Shown: positions 45,840 through 56,825, counted from the first letter of the stretch. The stretch is 64,000 bases of DNA from Cornus controversa (GCA_026545225.1 CM048845.1:15593001-15657000); one strand, 5' to 3'. A program made the numbers and translations. Notes: generated by a model not told the origin, from the letters alone.

Positions 45840-46700
45840 TACTATCAAGTGAGTGACCTTTGAAGCCTCCATTATTTTTTGAGCTTCATTTTAAGTGATT
45901 GAAACTGGGGGACTAAGAAAATATTTATTAATCTTATCAAATGAACATTAACAGTCATTATTCCACTCAAAATGACTGTCTTCATTGAGGAGCTTAAATA
46001 TTAGCTCACAAGTAACAGTGACTTGCGCAATGAAACTCCCAATAAAGCTGATCTTTCCAAAGAAAGACCTCACTTCTTTTGAGTTCAAGGAGGAGGCATG
46101 TAGATAATGGCCTTGATTTTGAAGGGACAATCTCAATGCCTATATGAATGATAATAAACCCCAACAACTTGCCAGGTATAAAACTAAACATGCATTTGGC
46201 AGGATTAACCTTGAGTTGATACTTGCGAATATGCTTAATTTTTTTGAAAATATTCAGTAAGTGATCTTCCTCAATCTTAGACTTATTAATCATGTAATCA
46301 ACATAAACCTTGATTTCATTGTAGATAATATCTTGTAACAAAGTAGTCGTCCCCTTTGGTAAGTGGTCTTCCAAAAGCCACGACTTTGTAGTAAAAGTGC
46401 CCTATGGTATGATGAATTCATTTTTCTCCCTATCATCCTCTATGATTTTGATTTGATTGTAACCAAAGAAACCATCCATAAATGAGAACATGGCATTTCT
46501 TGCAGTGGTAGTAACCAATATTTCGATATATAGAAAATGAAAGTAGTTCTCATGACTACTCTCGTCAAATTTATGTAGTCGACACACGTTATGATTCTCC
46601 TGTCTTTCTTAAGCCTAGGGAAAGTGTTGACTAACTAGTCAAGATATGTAAAGACCATTAGGAAACCAACCCTGAATTGATTTGTAACTTCCTCTTTGAT
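45840..46700 (-). pseudogene. Ty3/gypsy reverse transcriptase fragment, minus strand
   Basis: Read right to left. FSFMDGFFGYNQIKI at about 46,480-46,440 is the RT palm. Then comes KVYVDYMINKSKIEEDHLLN at about 46,295-46,240, where YVDD has become YVDY, so the second catalytic Asp is lost. After that come YQLKVNPAKCMFSFIPGKLL and a connection region to about 46,000. Frames change at about 46,390. The sequence is nearest to Athila/Tat-type RT. No LTR or other pol domain is visible next to it. Confidence 0.75.
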
Positions 46701-46840
46701 TTTAAACTTTCACTCCAGCTTCAACTGCTGGAGCTTTTGTTTGATTGGCTTCATTTGGGGTTTGATGAGAGTTTATGAACCACAGTATGTATCTTATGGA
46801 TGTAGTTACACCATACTTATATGGATAACTACATAGTGAT

Positions 46841-46869
46841 ACATATATATATATATATATATATATATG
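46841..46869. repeat. (TA)n microsatellite
   Basis: About 14 TA units. Confidence 0.85.
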
Positions 46870-47315
46870 AAGATCCCCAAAGGATTTAGAATGCATAAAG
46901 CAAATGACTAAAAATCCATAACATGTACTTAATTAAGCTATGATGATCCTTGTATTGATTGAAGTAATCTGGAAATATGTGATACAATAACCTCAGTAAA
47001 TACTTATTGAAAGAAGGATATGTAAATAATCAATTTTTCTATGCGGTTTCATTAAAAAATCAAAACTAGGTTGTTATTACTGTACTAAATGTTAACGATC
47101 TGAATCTTATAGGAATTTCTAAAGAGCTCAAGAACTTCTTAGTCCTAAAGTACCAGATATCAATGAAATTGGTGCTCTTATATATCTAGCAAAAATAAAT
47201 GGCCTGATATAACATTTTTAGTGAACTTACAAGCACGATACAATTTTACACCAACTCATAAGCATTGGAATAGGGTGAAGTACATATTACATTATAATTA
47301 ATATGTGTTTATTTC
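46870..47315. other. Intergenic AT-rich DNA
   Basis: No ORF, repeat boundary or RNA gene is recognised here. Confidence 0.4.
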
Positions 47316-48584
47316 TGTTAATATATATTAGTGTATTTTATATTTAACCTTTTTTATGTCCAATTGGAATTTCTATGATTAAGGGACTTACCATGTATAG
47401 GACAACTTGCTCCCCACTCACCTACCTTTTTTCCTTCTCCTATATATATGCTCTCACTGTATATTACTTCTTATACCATTCATTAATATAATTTAGAGAT
47501 ATTTTCTCTTTTCCTCTTATTTCTAACATGGTATCATAACTGAGCATAAGGTTGTAATTTTGTTCGCTCATAAGGATGAAGAAGAACAAAACAAGCACAC
47601 CCAAAAACTCTAAGATTACTATAGTCAGGAGCCTGCCTGTAAAGACGCTCATATGGTATTTGATTTTGTAAAAGTGGTGTGGGTACACGATTCACGGTAT
47701 AGACAGCAGTGTCTGGTATATCTTACTATCACTCGTCCCGATATTTTTCATATTGTTCATATCATCAGTCAGTTTCTGGCTTTGCTGAGATTAGTTCACT
47801 TTGCCGTTATTCTTCGCTATGTCAAGGGTACTGTATTTCATGGGCCTTTTTTCTCTCATCAGTCTTTACTGGTGCTTTGTGCTTATTCTAATGCATATTG
47901 GAGTGGCGACCCAACAGATCATTGTTCTATTACAGGATATTGTTTCTTTCTTTGTAACTCACTGATCTCTTGTCATAGTAAAAAAATAGACCGTTATTGC
48001 TCGATCTAGCACTAAGGCCGAGTATTGAGCACTTGCCGATACTACTTCTGAGCTTTTATAGTTACGATGGCTTCTTCAAGATATAGGTGTTTCTTCGTCC
48101 ACTACTACTTATATCTATTGTGATAACAAGAGTGATATTCAGATTGCACACAATGTTATTTTTTATGAGCGTACCAAACACATTGAGATATATTGTCATT
48201 TTGTTCGTCATCATCAACTTCAGAATATCTTACAGTTACGGTTAGTCACTTTACATGATCAGATTATAGATATCTTCACCAAAACTCTCCCACCAAGGTA
48301 CTTTCGAGAGTTGTTTTCAAACTTCAGATGACATCATATAACCCACCTTAAGTTTGTGGGGGAGTGTTGAGTGTTAATATATATTAGTATATTTTATATT
48401 TAACCTTTTCCATGTCCAATTAGGATTTCTATTATTAGAGGACTTGCCATGTATAGGATAACTTGCTCCCCACTCACCTACCTCTTTTTCTTCTCTTATA
48501 TATATGCTCTCACTATATATTACTTATTATACCATTCATTAATATAATTTAGAGATATTCTCTCTTTTCCTCTTATTTCTAACA
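47316..48584 (+). mobile_element. Ty1/copia deletion derivative with RNase H only
   Basis: A 1269-bp element with two 213-bp LTRs (47316-47528 and 48372-48584) that start TGTTAATATATATTAG and end TTTCTAACA. A tRNA-iMet PBS (TGGTATCATAAC) starts at 47529 and a polypurine tract (GTTTGTGGGGGAGTG) lies just before the 3' LTR. Flanks ATTTC and GTTTC are a TSD with one change. The 843-bp interior retains only the end of pol, the RNase H. LTRs are similar by eye. Gag, protease, integrase and RT are missing. Confidence 0.85.
47653..48340 (+). pseudogene. copia RNase H remnant
   Basis: Contains YLTITRPDIFHIVHIISQFL, then LRYVKGTVFHGPFF, then YSNAYWSGDPTDHCSITGYC, where copia RNase H has YSDADWAGD. 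The catalytic Asp pair is therefore Asn and Tyr. After the stop near 48007 the frame continues with SSTEAEY-like and KHIEI(D/Y)CHF segments and ends with FTK-like residues near 48,285. Stops make it non-functional. Confidence 0.85.
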
Positions 48585-49240
48585 GTTTCATTTCAAGGGG
48601 ATCAAAATTTCATTTAATTGGATATGGAAACCCTGGTTATCTTTTTGACCCACATAAAAATCAACCATAAACATGATATATCTGTTTATTTGTGACAACA
48701 CTGTTATACCATGGCATTATGAAATAACCAATAGTTGACATTTCAACTCACTCCAAAATACTTGCAATTCATGAAGCAAACCAGAAGTGGATTTGGTTGA
48801 GATCCATGATCCAACATATTCAGGAAACATGAGGACACTCTTCAATATAAGATAAACCAAAAATATTTTATGAAGATGATGTTATGTGTCTTGCATAGAT
48901 AAAATTAAGCTATCATTGTATTGTTAATATAATGATCATACTTCAAAACCAAATGATTACTCAAAATGACCATTTTTTATGTTTAGAGTTAATAATATAG
49001 AGAAATGGTAAGATAGATAACAATGTGATTAGAAAAATTGAAAAAGGTTGGACAAGACATAAGCTAGTAAGATTTTATGCGATAAAAGAATAAGAATGTA
49101 AACATTCATGCAACAAGTTTACTTCAAAGATGCAACAATCATGTAATATATTATTAACACTGCAATATTGTTAAATTGAGAATGCAATACTTTATCATTG
49201 TTGTTACATCTTTGATTTAATAGTGTGACATCTTTAATTT
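48585..49240. other. Intergenic AT-rich DNA
   Basis: No gene or mobile element is recognised. Short TTACATCTTTGATTTAATAG-type words repeat near 49,200. Confidence 0.4.
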
Positions 49241-49413
49241 AGCGTTGTAAATGAGCCGAGCCGAGCCTTGGGGTGTTTAGGCTCAACTCGTGAACTTCAG
49301 AGGGGTAGCTTGATCTTGATCTAGCTTTCATTGGCCAATATCGAGCTTGGCTCATTAGTGTTTGACTCGAGCTCGGCTCAGTGAAGCTCATTTTTGTGCA
49401 TTTTTTGTGTGTA

Positions 49414-49477
<64 letters not shown>

Positions 49478-50273
49478 TGCATGCTTGTTTGGAAAATTCG
49501 AATTGATCTTCACACCAAACTTTAGATTTCAAAATCCATGCAAATATGAGAAATTATATAGATAAGAAATAGAGATAGAGAACTAATCTTCTTGGTATAA
49601 GAAGTTGCACTTGCAATTACAAAGAACCTTTGGCTATGATCGTGATGAATCGAGAAAGCCTAGAATCATCAATTTGTTAGAGTTCTCTGGCAACTAGGAT
49701 TTGTGTGAGGAATCGTCGATTTCTTGGAGTTCTGCAACAACTAGGGTTTATATGAGAACGCTCAAGTTCAAAACATACATATACTTTACAAAGAGCAACT
49801 TCAGATCATCAATGAGTAATTTTGGCTTTGCGACAACAAGGTTTGTGTTTGTAAATAAGAATGAGAAGGGAACACAAATTATGGTATATAGATGGGTTGG
49901 GTGATGGAGACGGGCTTGGGGTTTGGATTATTTTGCTTTAAAAGAGGATGCAAACACTAATTAAGTTGAGTTGGGTTCTTGGGCTTCAACTGATTTATTA
50001 GTTTATATGAAATTTAAATGGGCCTAAACTTATAATACGTGTATATAAGTATATATATTTATGAATTTTAAACGAGTCGTTTAACGAGCTTATTCACGAA
50101 CATGTCCGTGAACAACGTGTCGAACTAGGGATTGTTTGAGCACGACTTGTTTAATAATCAAGTTCGAAAATTATATTTGAGTTTGGTTCGTTTACTAAAC
50201 AAACGAACACAAACTGAACTCTTAGTAAATTGAATTTGAACTCTTCCTAAAAAGCTTATTCATTTATAACCCT
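49241..50273. mobile_element. Candidate DNA transposon with GTTGTAAATGAGC ends
   Basis: The left edge reads AGCGTTGTAAATGAGCCGAG and the right edge, reverse-complemented, TAGGGTTATAAATGAATAAGC. Both flanking arms are rich in GAGC/GAACTC/TTCGAACT words in mirror order. A GAGCCGAGCCGAGC arm of this kind is a common plant repeat type. I found no TSD, so the ends are approximate. No transposase is encoded. The interior holds the CT/TA microsatellite and two imperfect copies of GGAGTTCT..CAACTAGG..TT. Confidence 0.45.
49415..49482. repeat. Compound (CT)n(TA)n microsatellite
   Basis: About 12 CT units pass directly into TA units, broken once by a GTA step. Confidence 0.9.
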
Positions 50274-50699
50274 ACATAGAAGAAAATTTTTTATTTGACA
50301 AATTATACTTCTTCTTAATTCGGTGATTTTCGAATAAACTTACGTAAATATGGTACGTTGATGATGTCATGATGATATTATTTTACTTACAAAAATTATT
50401 TCAAAAACTGCCGAATTAGTCTTTTTATTTATATTTATTTACGGTTAAACTATATCTACATGATAACGCTTGAACCAGGATCCATATCCACACCATGAGG
50501 TACCAAATTTTTTCCCTGAAAATAAGAACTCTCAAGTCACAACTTCTAGTGACCATTCCCCGAACCAACATGGGTATCCGCCACACGTGCCAGCCATGTA
50601 ACGGAGTCAGTTAGTCATGCTGACAAAAATGAGCATAAGCGGCCAAAGAGAGCCCACACTGCTTGTATAAGCTTTAGTTACAGCGAGAAAGAAAATGTG
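50274..50699. promoter_or_regulatory. Upstream region of the HIPP gene
   Basis: Unique, AT-rich to moderate GC. No ORF is seen. It contains a CCACACGTGCC segment (50582-50592) with a CACGTG core (G-box), a possible bZIP/bHLH site about 230 bases upstream of the start codon. Confidence 0.45.
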
Positions 50700-50706
50700 T
50701 ATATAG
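50700..50706 (+). promoter_or_regulatory. TATA-box candidate of the HIPP gene
   Basis: TATATAG lies 110 bases before the start codon. It would place transcription start near 50,735, after the short GA tract at 50715-50727. Confidence 0.55.
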
Positions 50707-50815
50707 AGACAATGTAGAGAGAGAGAGACAACAAGATTTTTGCGTCTGAACCTCTTCTAGTTTATCAACAGTTATCTGCTTCCTAGTTCTCTCATTTTGT
50801 CTCCCGAGAAAACCA

Positions 50816-52810
50816 ATGGGGGAGGTCTTAAAAACCCTAAACTTTCCCAAATAATTTCATTTTTGTTTTCTGTTTTATCGTTCTGATTGTTTTAGTACTG
50901 ATTTATAGTGATGGCTTGTGTTTGTCCAGGAAGAAAAGAAGCCAGAGGAAAAGAAAATGGAGGAAAAGAAGCCAGAGGAAAAGAAACCAGAGGAAGGAAA
51001 AGAAGCAGCAAAACCCGAGAAACCAATTGAAGAAAAGAAAACAGAGGATTCGAAGGATTCAAAAGAACCACCACCACCACCTCCACCTCAAGAGATCATT
51101 GTGAGAGCCTACATGCATTGCGAAGGTTGTGCCAGAAAAATCCGAAGATCCCTCAAAAGCTTCGAAGGTTTGAAATCACTCTCTCTTTTCCTATCCTTAG
51201 GAATCCTGTTTCCAAATCCAAATCCCCACCAAAATCTTTGATTCCAAACACAACGTAAAATGTTCATACGTTTATAAATATTATGTATATGTATATGTAT
51301 ATGAATTGATCTGGGTTTTGAAAATCACACAGTCATTTGCTAAGTGAAGTGGGTTTTGGTTCCTCAGGAGTAGAAGATGTACAAACAGATTGCAAGACAC
51401 ACAAGGTGGTTGTGAAGGGTGAAAAAGCTGATCCGTTGAAGGTTGTGGAGAGAGTTCAGAGAAAGAGCCACGGACAGGTTGAGCTTCTCTCACCTATCCC
51501 AAAACCACCGGCGGAGGAACCAAAGAAGGCAGAAGAAAAAGCACCAAAAGTTGCAGAGAAAAAAGAAGAGGTTGTTTGTTTGTTGATTGCTTTGGATCTT
51601 CTATTTTCAATTTATTTAATTCAATATGGTTTTTTGAGTCCCATTTCTTTTCTTCTTTGTTGTTGTGACTTGTGATATAGCCTCCTCAAGTCATCATTGT
51701 GGTTTTGAAAGTTCACATGCATTGTGAGGCTTGTGCTCAACAACTCAAAAGGCGTATCCAAAGAATGCAAGGTAGGTGTGACATTAATCAGACACATTGG
51801 CTACACTTAAAATCAATTGGGTTTTGTTCGAATCTCTGAAACAAAGAGGTTTTTGATTCTATATTCTCAATGTTTCACTATCAGTAGATTCTTTGATTGG
51901 ATTAAAATACTCAATTCCTTCGTTTAGATGGAATTTCTTCCAATTGAAGTCAATTTTACAACTTCAATTACAATCAATTTCGATTCCATATCAAATTACT
52001 TGAAATTCCAACAAAACCCAATTGATTTTAACTGATGTTATTGATTTCTTTCCATTAGCTTGTGATCAGCAGAGTTCTGATTCTATATTTTATTTCTTTC
52101 ACTATCAATACATTCTCTTTTGGATTTAAATATTCACTTGTCTCAATTAATTTATTACAATTGAAGAAGTCAGTTTTTGGACTTCAACTACCATTAATTT
52201 CAATTCAATGTCAAATAACTTGAAATTCGAAGAAACCCAATTGATCTGAACTGATGTTTATCGAGATTTTTTTTTTTTTTTTCGCATTAAATTAGGAGTT
52301 GAGAACGCAGACCCAGATCTGAAGAGCTCGCAAGTGACAGTGAAAGGCGCGTTCGACCCACCTAAGCTGGTGGAATATGTGTACAAGAGAACTGGTAAAC
52401 GAGCTGTGATAGTGAAACAAGAGCCAGAGAAGAAAGAGGAAGAGAACCCCAAAGAAGAGAAGAAGGTGGAAGATGGAAAGAAAGGCGAGGAGGTGAAGGA
52501 AGAGAAGAAGGACGTCGGCGAAAAGGCGGCGGCGCCACCACCAGAGGCGGCTGCGCCGGTGCCGGCAGCGGAGGAAGAGACCAAGTTGGTGGAGATGAAG
52601 AAGAATGAGTTCCTCTACTACTACCCACTAGATTACCCACTACTAAATTACCCAGTCTACCCTCCAATGTTTGCCAATGAAATGTACACAGCATACCCTC
52701 CTCCTCCACATATGGCATACCTTCCTCCTCCACAGATGGCGTACCCTCCTCCTCCACCACCTCCACACACGTTCGGTGATGAGAATCATGATGCTTGTTC
52801 GGTGATGTAA
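50816..52810 (+). CDS. HIPP: Heavy-metal-associated isoprenylated plant protein (HIPP), two HMA domains
   Basis: Five coding exons: 50816-50824, 50930-51167, 51368-51570, 51681-51771 and 52296-52810. Total 1056 nt, 351 residues; all introns GT..AG and all phases join. Residues 4-55 are a Lys/Glu/Pro-rich tail ending in seven prolines. HMA domain 1 (about 57-122) has MHCEGCA, metal-binding Cys67 and Cys70. HMA domain 2 (about 152-215) has MHCEACA, Cys165 and Cys168. A second Lys/Glu-rich linker, Tyr/Pro-rich repeats (MAYLPPPQ, MAYPPPP) and the CaaX box CSVM (Cys348) follow. HIPPs bind soft metals through the paired Cys and attach to membranes by farnesylation. The first exon encodes only MGE, as in related HIPPs. 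Subfamily is unassigned. It looks fully functional and is unrelated to its transposon neighbours. Confidence 0.93.
50825..50929 (+). other. HIPP intron 1
   Basis: GTCTTAAAA..TTTGTCCAG, 105 bases. It separates the 9-nt coding exon from exon 2, phase 0. A start at 50918 inside this intron would also be open, but its codons MFVQ do not fit the family, whereas MGEEEKKPEE does. Confidence 0.85.
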
Positions 52811-53055
52811 AAATGGAGGGGTGTGAGGGGTAAAATGGGGAAATTTCAGGTGTAATGAGAATCCTAAAGCTTGTCGGAGGGGTAGAATGGGGAAATTACA
52901 GGTGTTATAGCCATGACTCTTTTACTGGTTTCGGTGCACTGCATGTGCTCTGTATGGGCTCGAGTACAAATCCGCAGAGAAAGTGTATCATTTTGTGAGG
53001 ATTGTAGCTTTTTGTACTCTGTTTCCTTTTTATAATCTTTTTGTATATAAATAAG

Positions 53056-53061
53056 AATAAA
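53056..53061 (+). terminator. HIPP polyadenylation signal candidate
   Basis: AATAAA, 246 bases after the stop codon, in a TTTTTGTATATAAATAAG context typical of plant near-upstream elements. Confidence 0.5.
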
Positions 53062-53209
53062 ATAATATATGTTACTTTAAAATTTTTGTACCCGATCTTG
53101 TTTTATGTGTATTGAAAGCTGTAATTTTTTTTGGTATTTCCAATTTTTTCTTTAATCCTTTTTTAATTTTTGTGAAAAGGTTTTCATGGTCAAAGTTCTA
53201 CAAGGTTAA

Positions 53210-53218
53210 AATTTTAAA
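53210..53218. repeat. 9-bp TSD AATTTTAAA, left copy
   Basis: Identical to 53863-53871. A 9-bp duplication is the Mutator signature. Confidence 0.8.
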
Positions 53219-53862
53219 GGGATAATTACACTTACCTCCCTTCTAGTTTGGTTTTATAACACTTACCTTTCCTGTGTTTTGGAATATAACACTTACCCCC
53301 TCTAGTTTGCACATTGGTAACAAATACCCCATTTTGTCAATCAAACTAACGGTTATTGCTAATATCATCAAAATTTAATCTTAAAAGGACAATTATACCC
53401 CACTATGAGCCACCATTTTGAGCAGACCCACTTCGAACCTTCAACCATAGCAACATCACCTCCAGAAGAGTCACCACCCACCACCTGCACCATCAACAAT
53501 CACCATTGAAACCACTGCCGAGAAGACCCAGCTCTAGCCAAACCACTAGCCACTACCATCCCAATGCCATCCCATTGCTGAGAAGACCCAGCTCCGATCA
53601 AACCACTAGCCACTACTATCCCAATGTCGGAGCTGTCATTGAAATCGAGACCCGCTAACTTCAGTTGCAACATTTTTGAGGGTATAATTGTTCTTTTAAG
53701 ATTAAATTTTGATGATATTAGCAATAACCGTTAGTTTGATCGACAAAAAGGGATATTTATTACCAATGTGCAAACTAGAGGGGGGTAAGTGTTATATTCC
53801 AAAACACAGGGGAGGTAAGTGTTATAAAACCAAACTAGAAGGGAGGTAAGTGTAATTATCCC
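53219..53862. mobile_element. Mutator-like element (MULE) with ~190-bp terminal inverted repeats
   Basis: 644 bp. The left end GGGATAATTACACTTACCTC is the reverse complement of the right end. Similarity extends about 190 bases inward, to GGTATAATTGTTCTTTTAAG on the right. There is no transposase, so it is non-autonomous. The middle (about 53405-53680) is much richer in C and G than its surroundings. It contains a direct duplication of the GAAGACCCAGCTC(T/C) to CATCCCAATG segment (about 53,521 and 53,581), which may be captured host sequence. Confidence 0.85.
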
Positions 53863-53871
53863 AATTTTAAA
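53863..53871. repeat. 9-bp TSD AATTTTAAA, right copy
   Basis: Matches 53210-53218. Confidence 0.8.
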
Positions 53872-54085
53872 ATAGCTCAAAATCCTACAAGGTTAAAAAT
53901 TCTAAACTAGAATTGATTAACCAAAATTTTGGTGTTGCTAATTCAGCTTGATCCAACTCATACACTGAAAATATTGTCAATTTTACTTTTTTTTAGTGCT
54001 CACGATTTTAAAAAAACATTTATACAAATAGGAGACATATTCAATTTATGTAAGTAAATTTTCTTTTTCAGGTTACGTGAGACGT

Positions 54086-54183
54086 TACACTTTTATGCTA
54101 TATCATTAGGATAAAAAGAAATAAAAGAAAGAGCTACACTTTTATGCTATATCATTAGGATTAAAAGAAATAAAAGAAAGAAT
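54086..54183. repeat. 49-bp tandem duplication
   Basis: Two nearly identical copies of the unit starting TACACTTTTATGCTATATCA, at 54086 and 54135. Confidence 0.9.
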
Positions 54184-54722
54184 TCACACGAGGGTCACAT
54201 TATTTATATGGAATAAAAGGCAAGGTAGATGATGAAGCATTTAGGTGTATGTTGTCACATGGTTTTTGCTTGATGACATGTTAAGTTGGTGTACTAAAGA
54301 GAAATGTTGGATAAATGCTTAACTTGTGGTGAATGGTGATTGAAGTTGTATGATTATGTGATAGAAATTTTTTTTTTTTTTCCATGCAAAGTCGATTTGG
54401 TTAGGTAGAAATAGCATAACGGAAAAGAAACGGAAAAAAATTTAAAGTTTTACAAAATTTGATTAGAAGGAAAGTAAAAGTTTTCAAAAAATAAAGATTC
54501 TCCCAACTAATTCATTTTCTCCCAAACAATTCCAGCACAAAACACTTTGTCAGTTGATTTTTTTCTCTTTTTTGTTCCCCCTTTTTCACATACTTACACG
54601 AAGCTTGTGAGTTCATTTTTTTTATTATTATTTTATTTTTTTTGCATTCTTTAACTTATTCATTTTCTTTTTTTATCTTGCATACAAAATTAATGCTTTA
54701 TTATATTTTTTCCTTCCACATA
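54184..54722. other. Intergenic AT-rich DNA
   Basis: Poly-A/T tracts only. No gene is recognised. Confidence 0.4.
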
Positions 54723-54727
54723 CATAT
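54723..54727. repeat. Target-site duplication CATAT, left copy (small LTR element)
   Basis: Matches 56446-56450. Confidence 0.8.
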
Positions 54728-54753
54728 TGTTAGAAAATATATAGAAAAGAAAA

Positions 54754-55397
54754 GGGAGGCGATATTCGCACTCTCTTTTTATACATTTGCACTCTCATCT
54801 TAAATAAAATGACACTATAATCCTAATTTTACAAATAAATAATTATTATTTTTATCAAGTTAGACAACTACCCTCTAAGATATCTCCTTTTTGTTTTTCA
54901 TCGGTAATATTTTTATGTTCTCTTTTGACATGAAAAAAAAAGTTATTTATGCTAACTAAATTATCTATTCTTACCGGATATATAAAAAAAAAAGTTATCT
55001 ATGTTAAATAAAAAGATCTCTTTTGACAAGAACCAAAAAAAAAAACCCAAAAAAATGTTAATTATTTATTTTGACATCACCCAAAAAAAGTTATCATAAG
55101 TAAAATAAATAATCTCATTTGAGGAAAAAATAATATAGTACACAAAAAAATTACCCAAAAAAGTTTATATCTACGGAATAAATTATATCTTTTGACATTA
55201 TTCCCAAAAAAACAAAAAAAAGGTACTAAAGAAGGTAAAAAGAGTTCAAGTTTATACGATAAAGGGTAGTTATGATATTATAAAATAAAAGATGATGCAT
55301 TAATGAGTTTAATTATGGATTTTTTTGTTATTTCTTTTAAAATAAAAAGGCAAGTGGAGTGCAATACAAGAGAAAGGGAGTGTGAATATCGTCACCC
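54754..55397. mobile_element. Mutator-like MITE inserted in the LTR of the small element
   Basis: 644 bp. The left end GGGAGGCGATATTCGCACTC pairs with the right end (reverse complement GGGTGACGATATTCACACTC). The inverted repeat extends through the CTCT..TTGCACTC words. An 8-bp direct repeat AAAGAAAA (54746-54753 and 55398-55405) flanks it. Removing it restores a 221-bp LTR like 56225-56445. The interior has no ORF and is made of AAAAAAGTTAT-type runs. Confidence 0.85.
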
Positions 55398-55679
55398 AAA
55401 GAAAATTGTATTGATTGAATTGTCTTCTAAACAATATATAAATGTCTATTTATAGGCATATAATCTTGGAGGCTAAGTAAGCTTAGGAGACAAGAAATTC
55501 TAGTTCTAGATGGTTTAGGAGAATATGTAAGAAACCTATATGATTTAGGAAAAGATATATAATCTAACAGCAAATATAATAAGAAATATATAATCTAATA
55601 GTCCCATCACAAATTCAATGTGACTTATATGAAGTTAACTTAAGTTTGGAGATAAAATCTTGAATGCGGATCGTAAAAG

Positions 55680-56040
55680 TAATCTGGTGATGTTACCAAT
55701 CGTGGTTGCAAACATATACAAAGAAGTTACAAAAGAACGGCTCGGTAGACAAAAGCAGCTCATTGGAACGACGATAAGATCGAAAGTAGCTCGTTGAAAC
55801 GAAAACTGATTTGAAAATAAAAAAAAGGAGCTTGTTGGAGCTTGTTGAAATCAGCGAATTTGACACACATATACTACGGCTCATGAAAGCAATATGGTGA
55901 TGTTACCAACCATGATTACAAACATATACAAAAAAAAACAACAAAATAGTGACTCAGTAGACAAAACTAGCTCGTTAGAGTTGAAAATCAGAAAAATGGA
56001 TCATTGAAATCAACAACTTTGACACACATATGCTATTGGG
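55680..56040. repeat. Internal direct duplication of the small LTR element
   Basis: Copies at about 55,683-55,870 and 55,890-56,032 share ATGTTACCAA(T/C)C(G/A)TG, AACATATACAAA, GTAGACAAAA and GAAATCA(G/A)C(G/A)A. They are diverged from each other. Confidence 0.75.
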
Positions 56041-56224
56041 AGCCAATGAATTGAACTTGAGCTAGGCTGTTATATTTTTTCTTCTTTTATTATCTGCATA
56101 ATGTATATATATATGGCGGAAGCTATTTGATGATTGCCCACTAGGGATAAAGCCGATAGTGCCATTCTCGGCGGTGACATAACGAAATGTGAAGACTACT
56201 AGAGATTGGCAAGATCTGATACCA

Positions 56225-56445
56225 TGTTAGAAAATATATAGAAAAGAGAATTGTATTGATTGAATTATCTTATAAATAATACATAAAGGCCTATTTATAA
56301 ACACATAATCTTGGAGGCTATATAAACTTAGGAGACAAGAAATTTTAGTCCTAGATGGTTTAGGAGAAGGTGTAAGAAACCTATGTGATTTAGAAAAATA
56401 TATATAATCTAACAACAGCTATAATAAGAAATATATAATCTAACA
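56225..56445 (-). repeat. Intact LTR of the small LTR element (5' LTR on the minus strand)
   Basis: 221 bp with TGTTAGA..TCTAACA ends, adjacent to the PBS. Confidence 0.85.
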
Positions 56446-56450
56446 CATAT
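56446..56450. repeat. Target-site duplication CATAT, right copy
   Basis: Matches 54723-54727. Confidence 0.8.
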
Positions 56451-56825
56451 ATATACGTGTAGTGTATAGACACACAGTGGAAGGATTATATAGAATATGT
56501 GTATACATATGAACTAGGTTATAAAATTTAAGAAAAATAAACTATATTTCAACTAGTGGTTTGGTTTAAAAGAGAGAATTTAAAATCTTTGAGAGTTATC
56601 ATCAAGAACCGAAAGAAAATAGTAGTTTCACGAAGAAGTCGAAGTCGAGAGCCAGCTATCTAAAAAAGTGGAAGCAACCAATCTCGCTGGGCAATCGGAT
56701 CGTGAGTATAGAAACACTGATAATTTTTTTTTCTATCCCGCTTGAACACTGACCCTAACCTGTGGTCCTTCTCTTCTTGAGTCATGGAGCGTATTTCTTA
56801 CTGGATATTCAAGTTGTATATCATA
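56451..56825. other. Intergenic DNA
   Basis: No gene or element boundary is recognised. Confidence 0.4.

Larger units (their letters stand above)
54728..56445 (-). mobile_element. Small non-autonomous LTR retrotransposon (minus strand)
   Basis: LTRs of 221 bp begin TGTTAGAAAATATATAG and end ATCTAACA on the plus strand (54728-55600 with an insertion, and 56225-56445). A CATAT TSD flanks them. Orientation comes from the PBS: on the minus strand TGGTATCAGATC (tRNA-iMet type) starts directly at the LTR edge at 56224. The 624-bp interior encodes no gag or pol. It consists mainly of two diverged direct copies of about 180 bp, each with GGTGATGTTACCAA, ACAAACATATACAAA and TTTGACACACATAT. LTR 1 has been split by a MULE. 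The layout resembles a TRIM but the interior is longer. Confidence 0.85.

Noticed and set aside
40..48340. Endogenous pararetrovirus (caulimovirid) origin for the RT and RNase H pieces
   Set aside because: Domain order, LTRs, TSDs, PBS types and the presence of integrase motifs all fit Ty3/gypsy and Ty1/copia elements; no movement protein or viral coat signature seen.
50892..51104. Alternative-frame ORFs rich in Arg/Lys over HIPP exon 2
   Set aside because: Shadow frames of the GAAGAAAAG repeats; the HIPP frame joins over all introns.
52258..52766. Long minus-strand ORFs (108 and 134 codons) opposite the last HIPP exon
   Set aside because: They mirror the Glu/Lys/Pro-rich codons of the HIPP gene and are a by-product of its composition.
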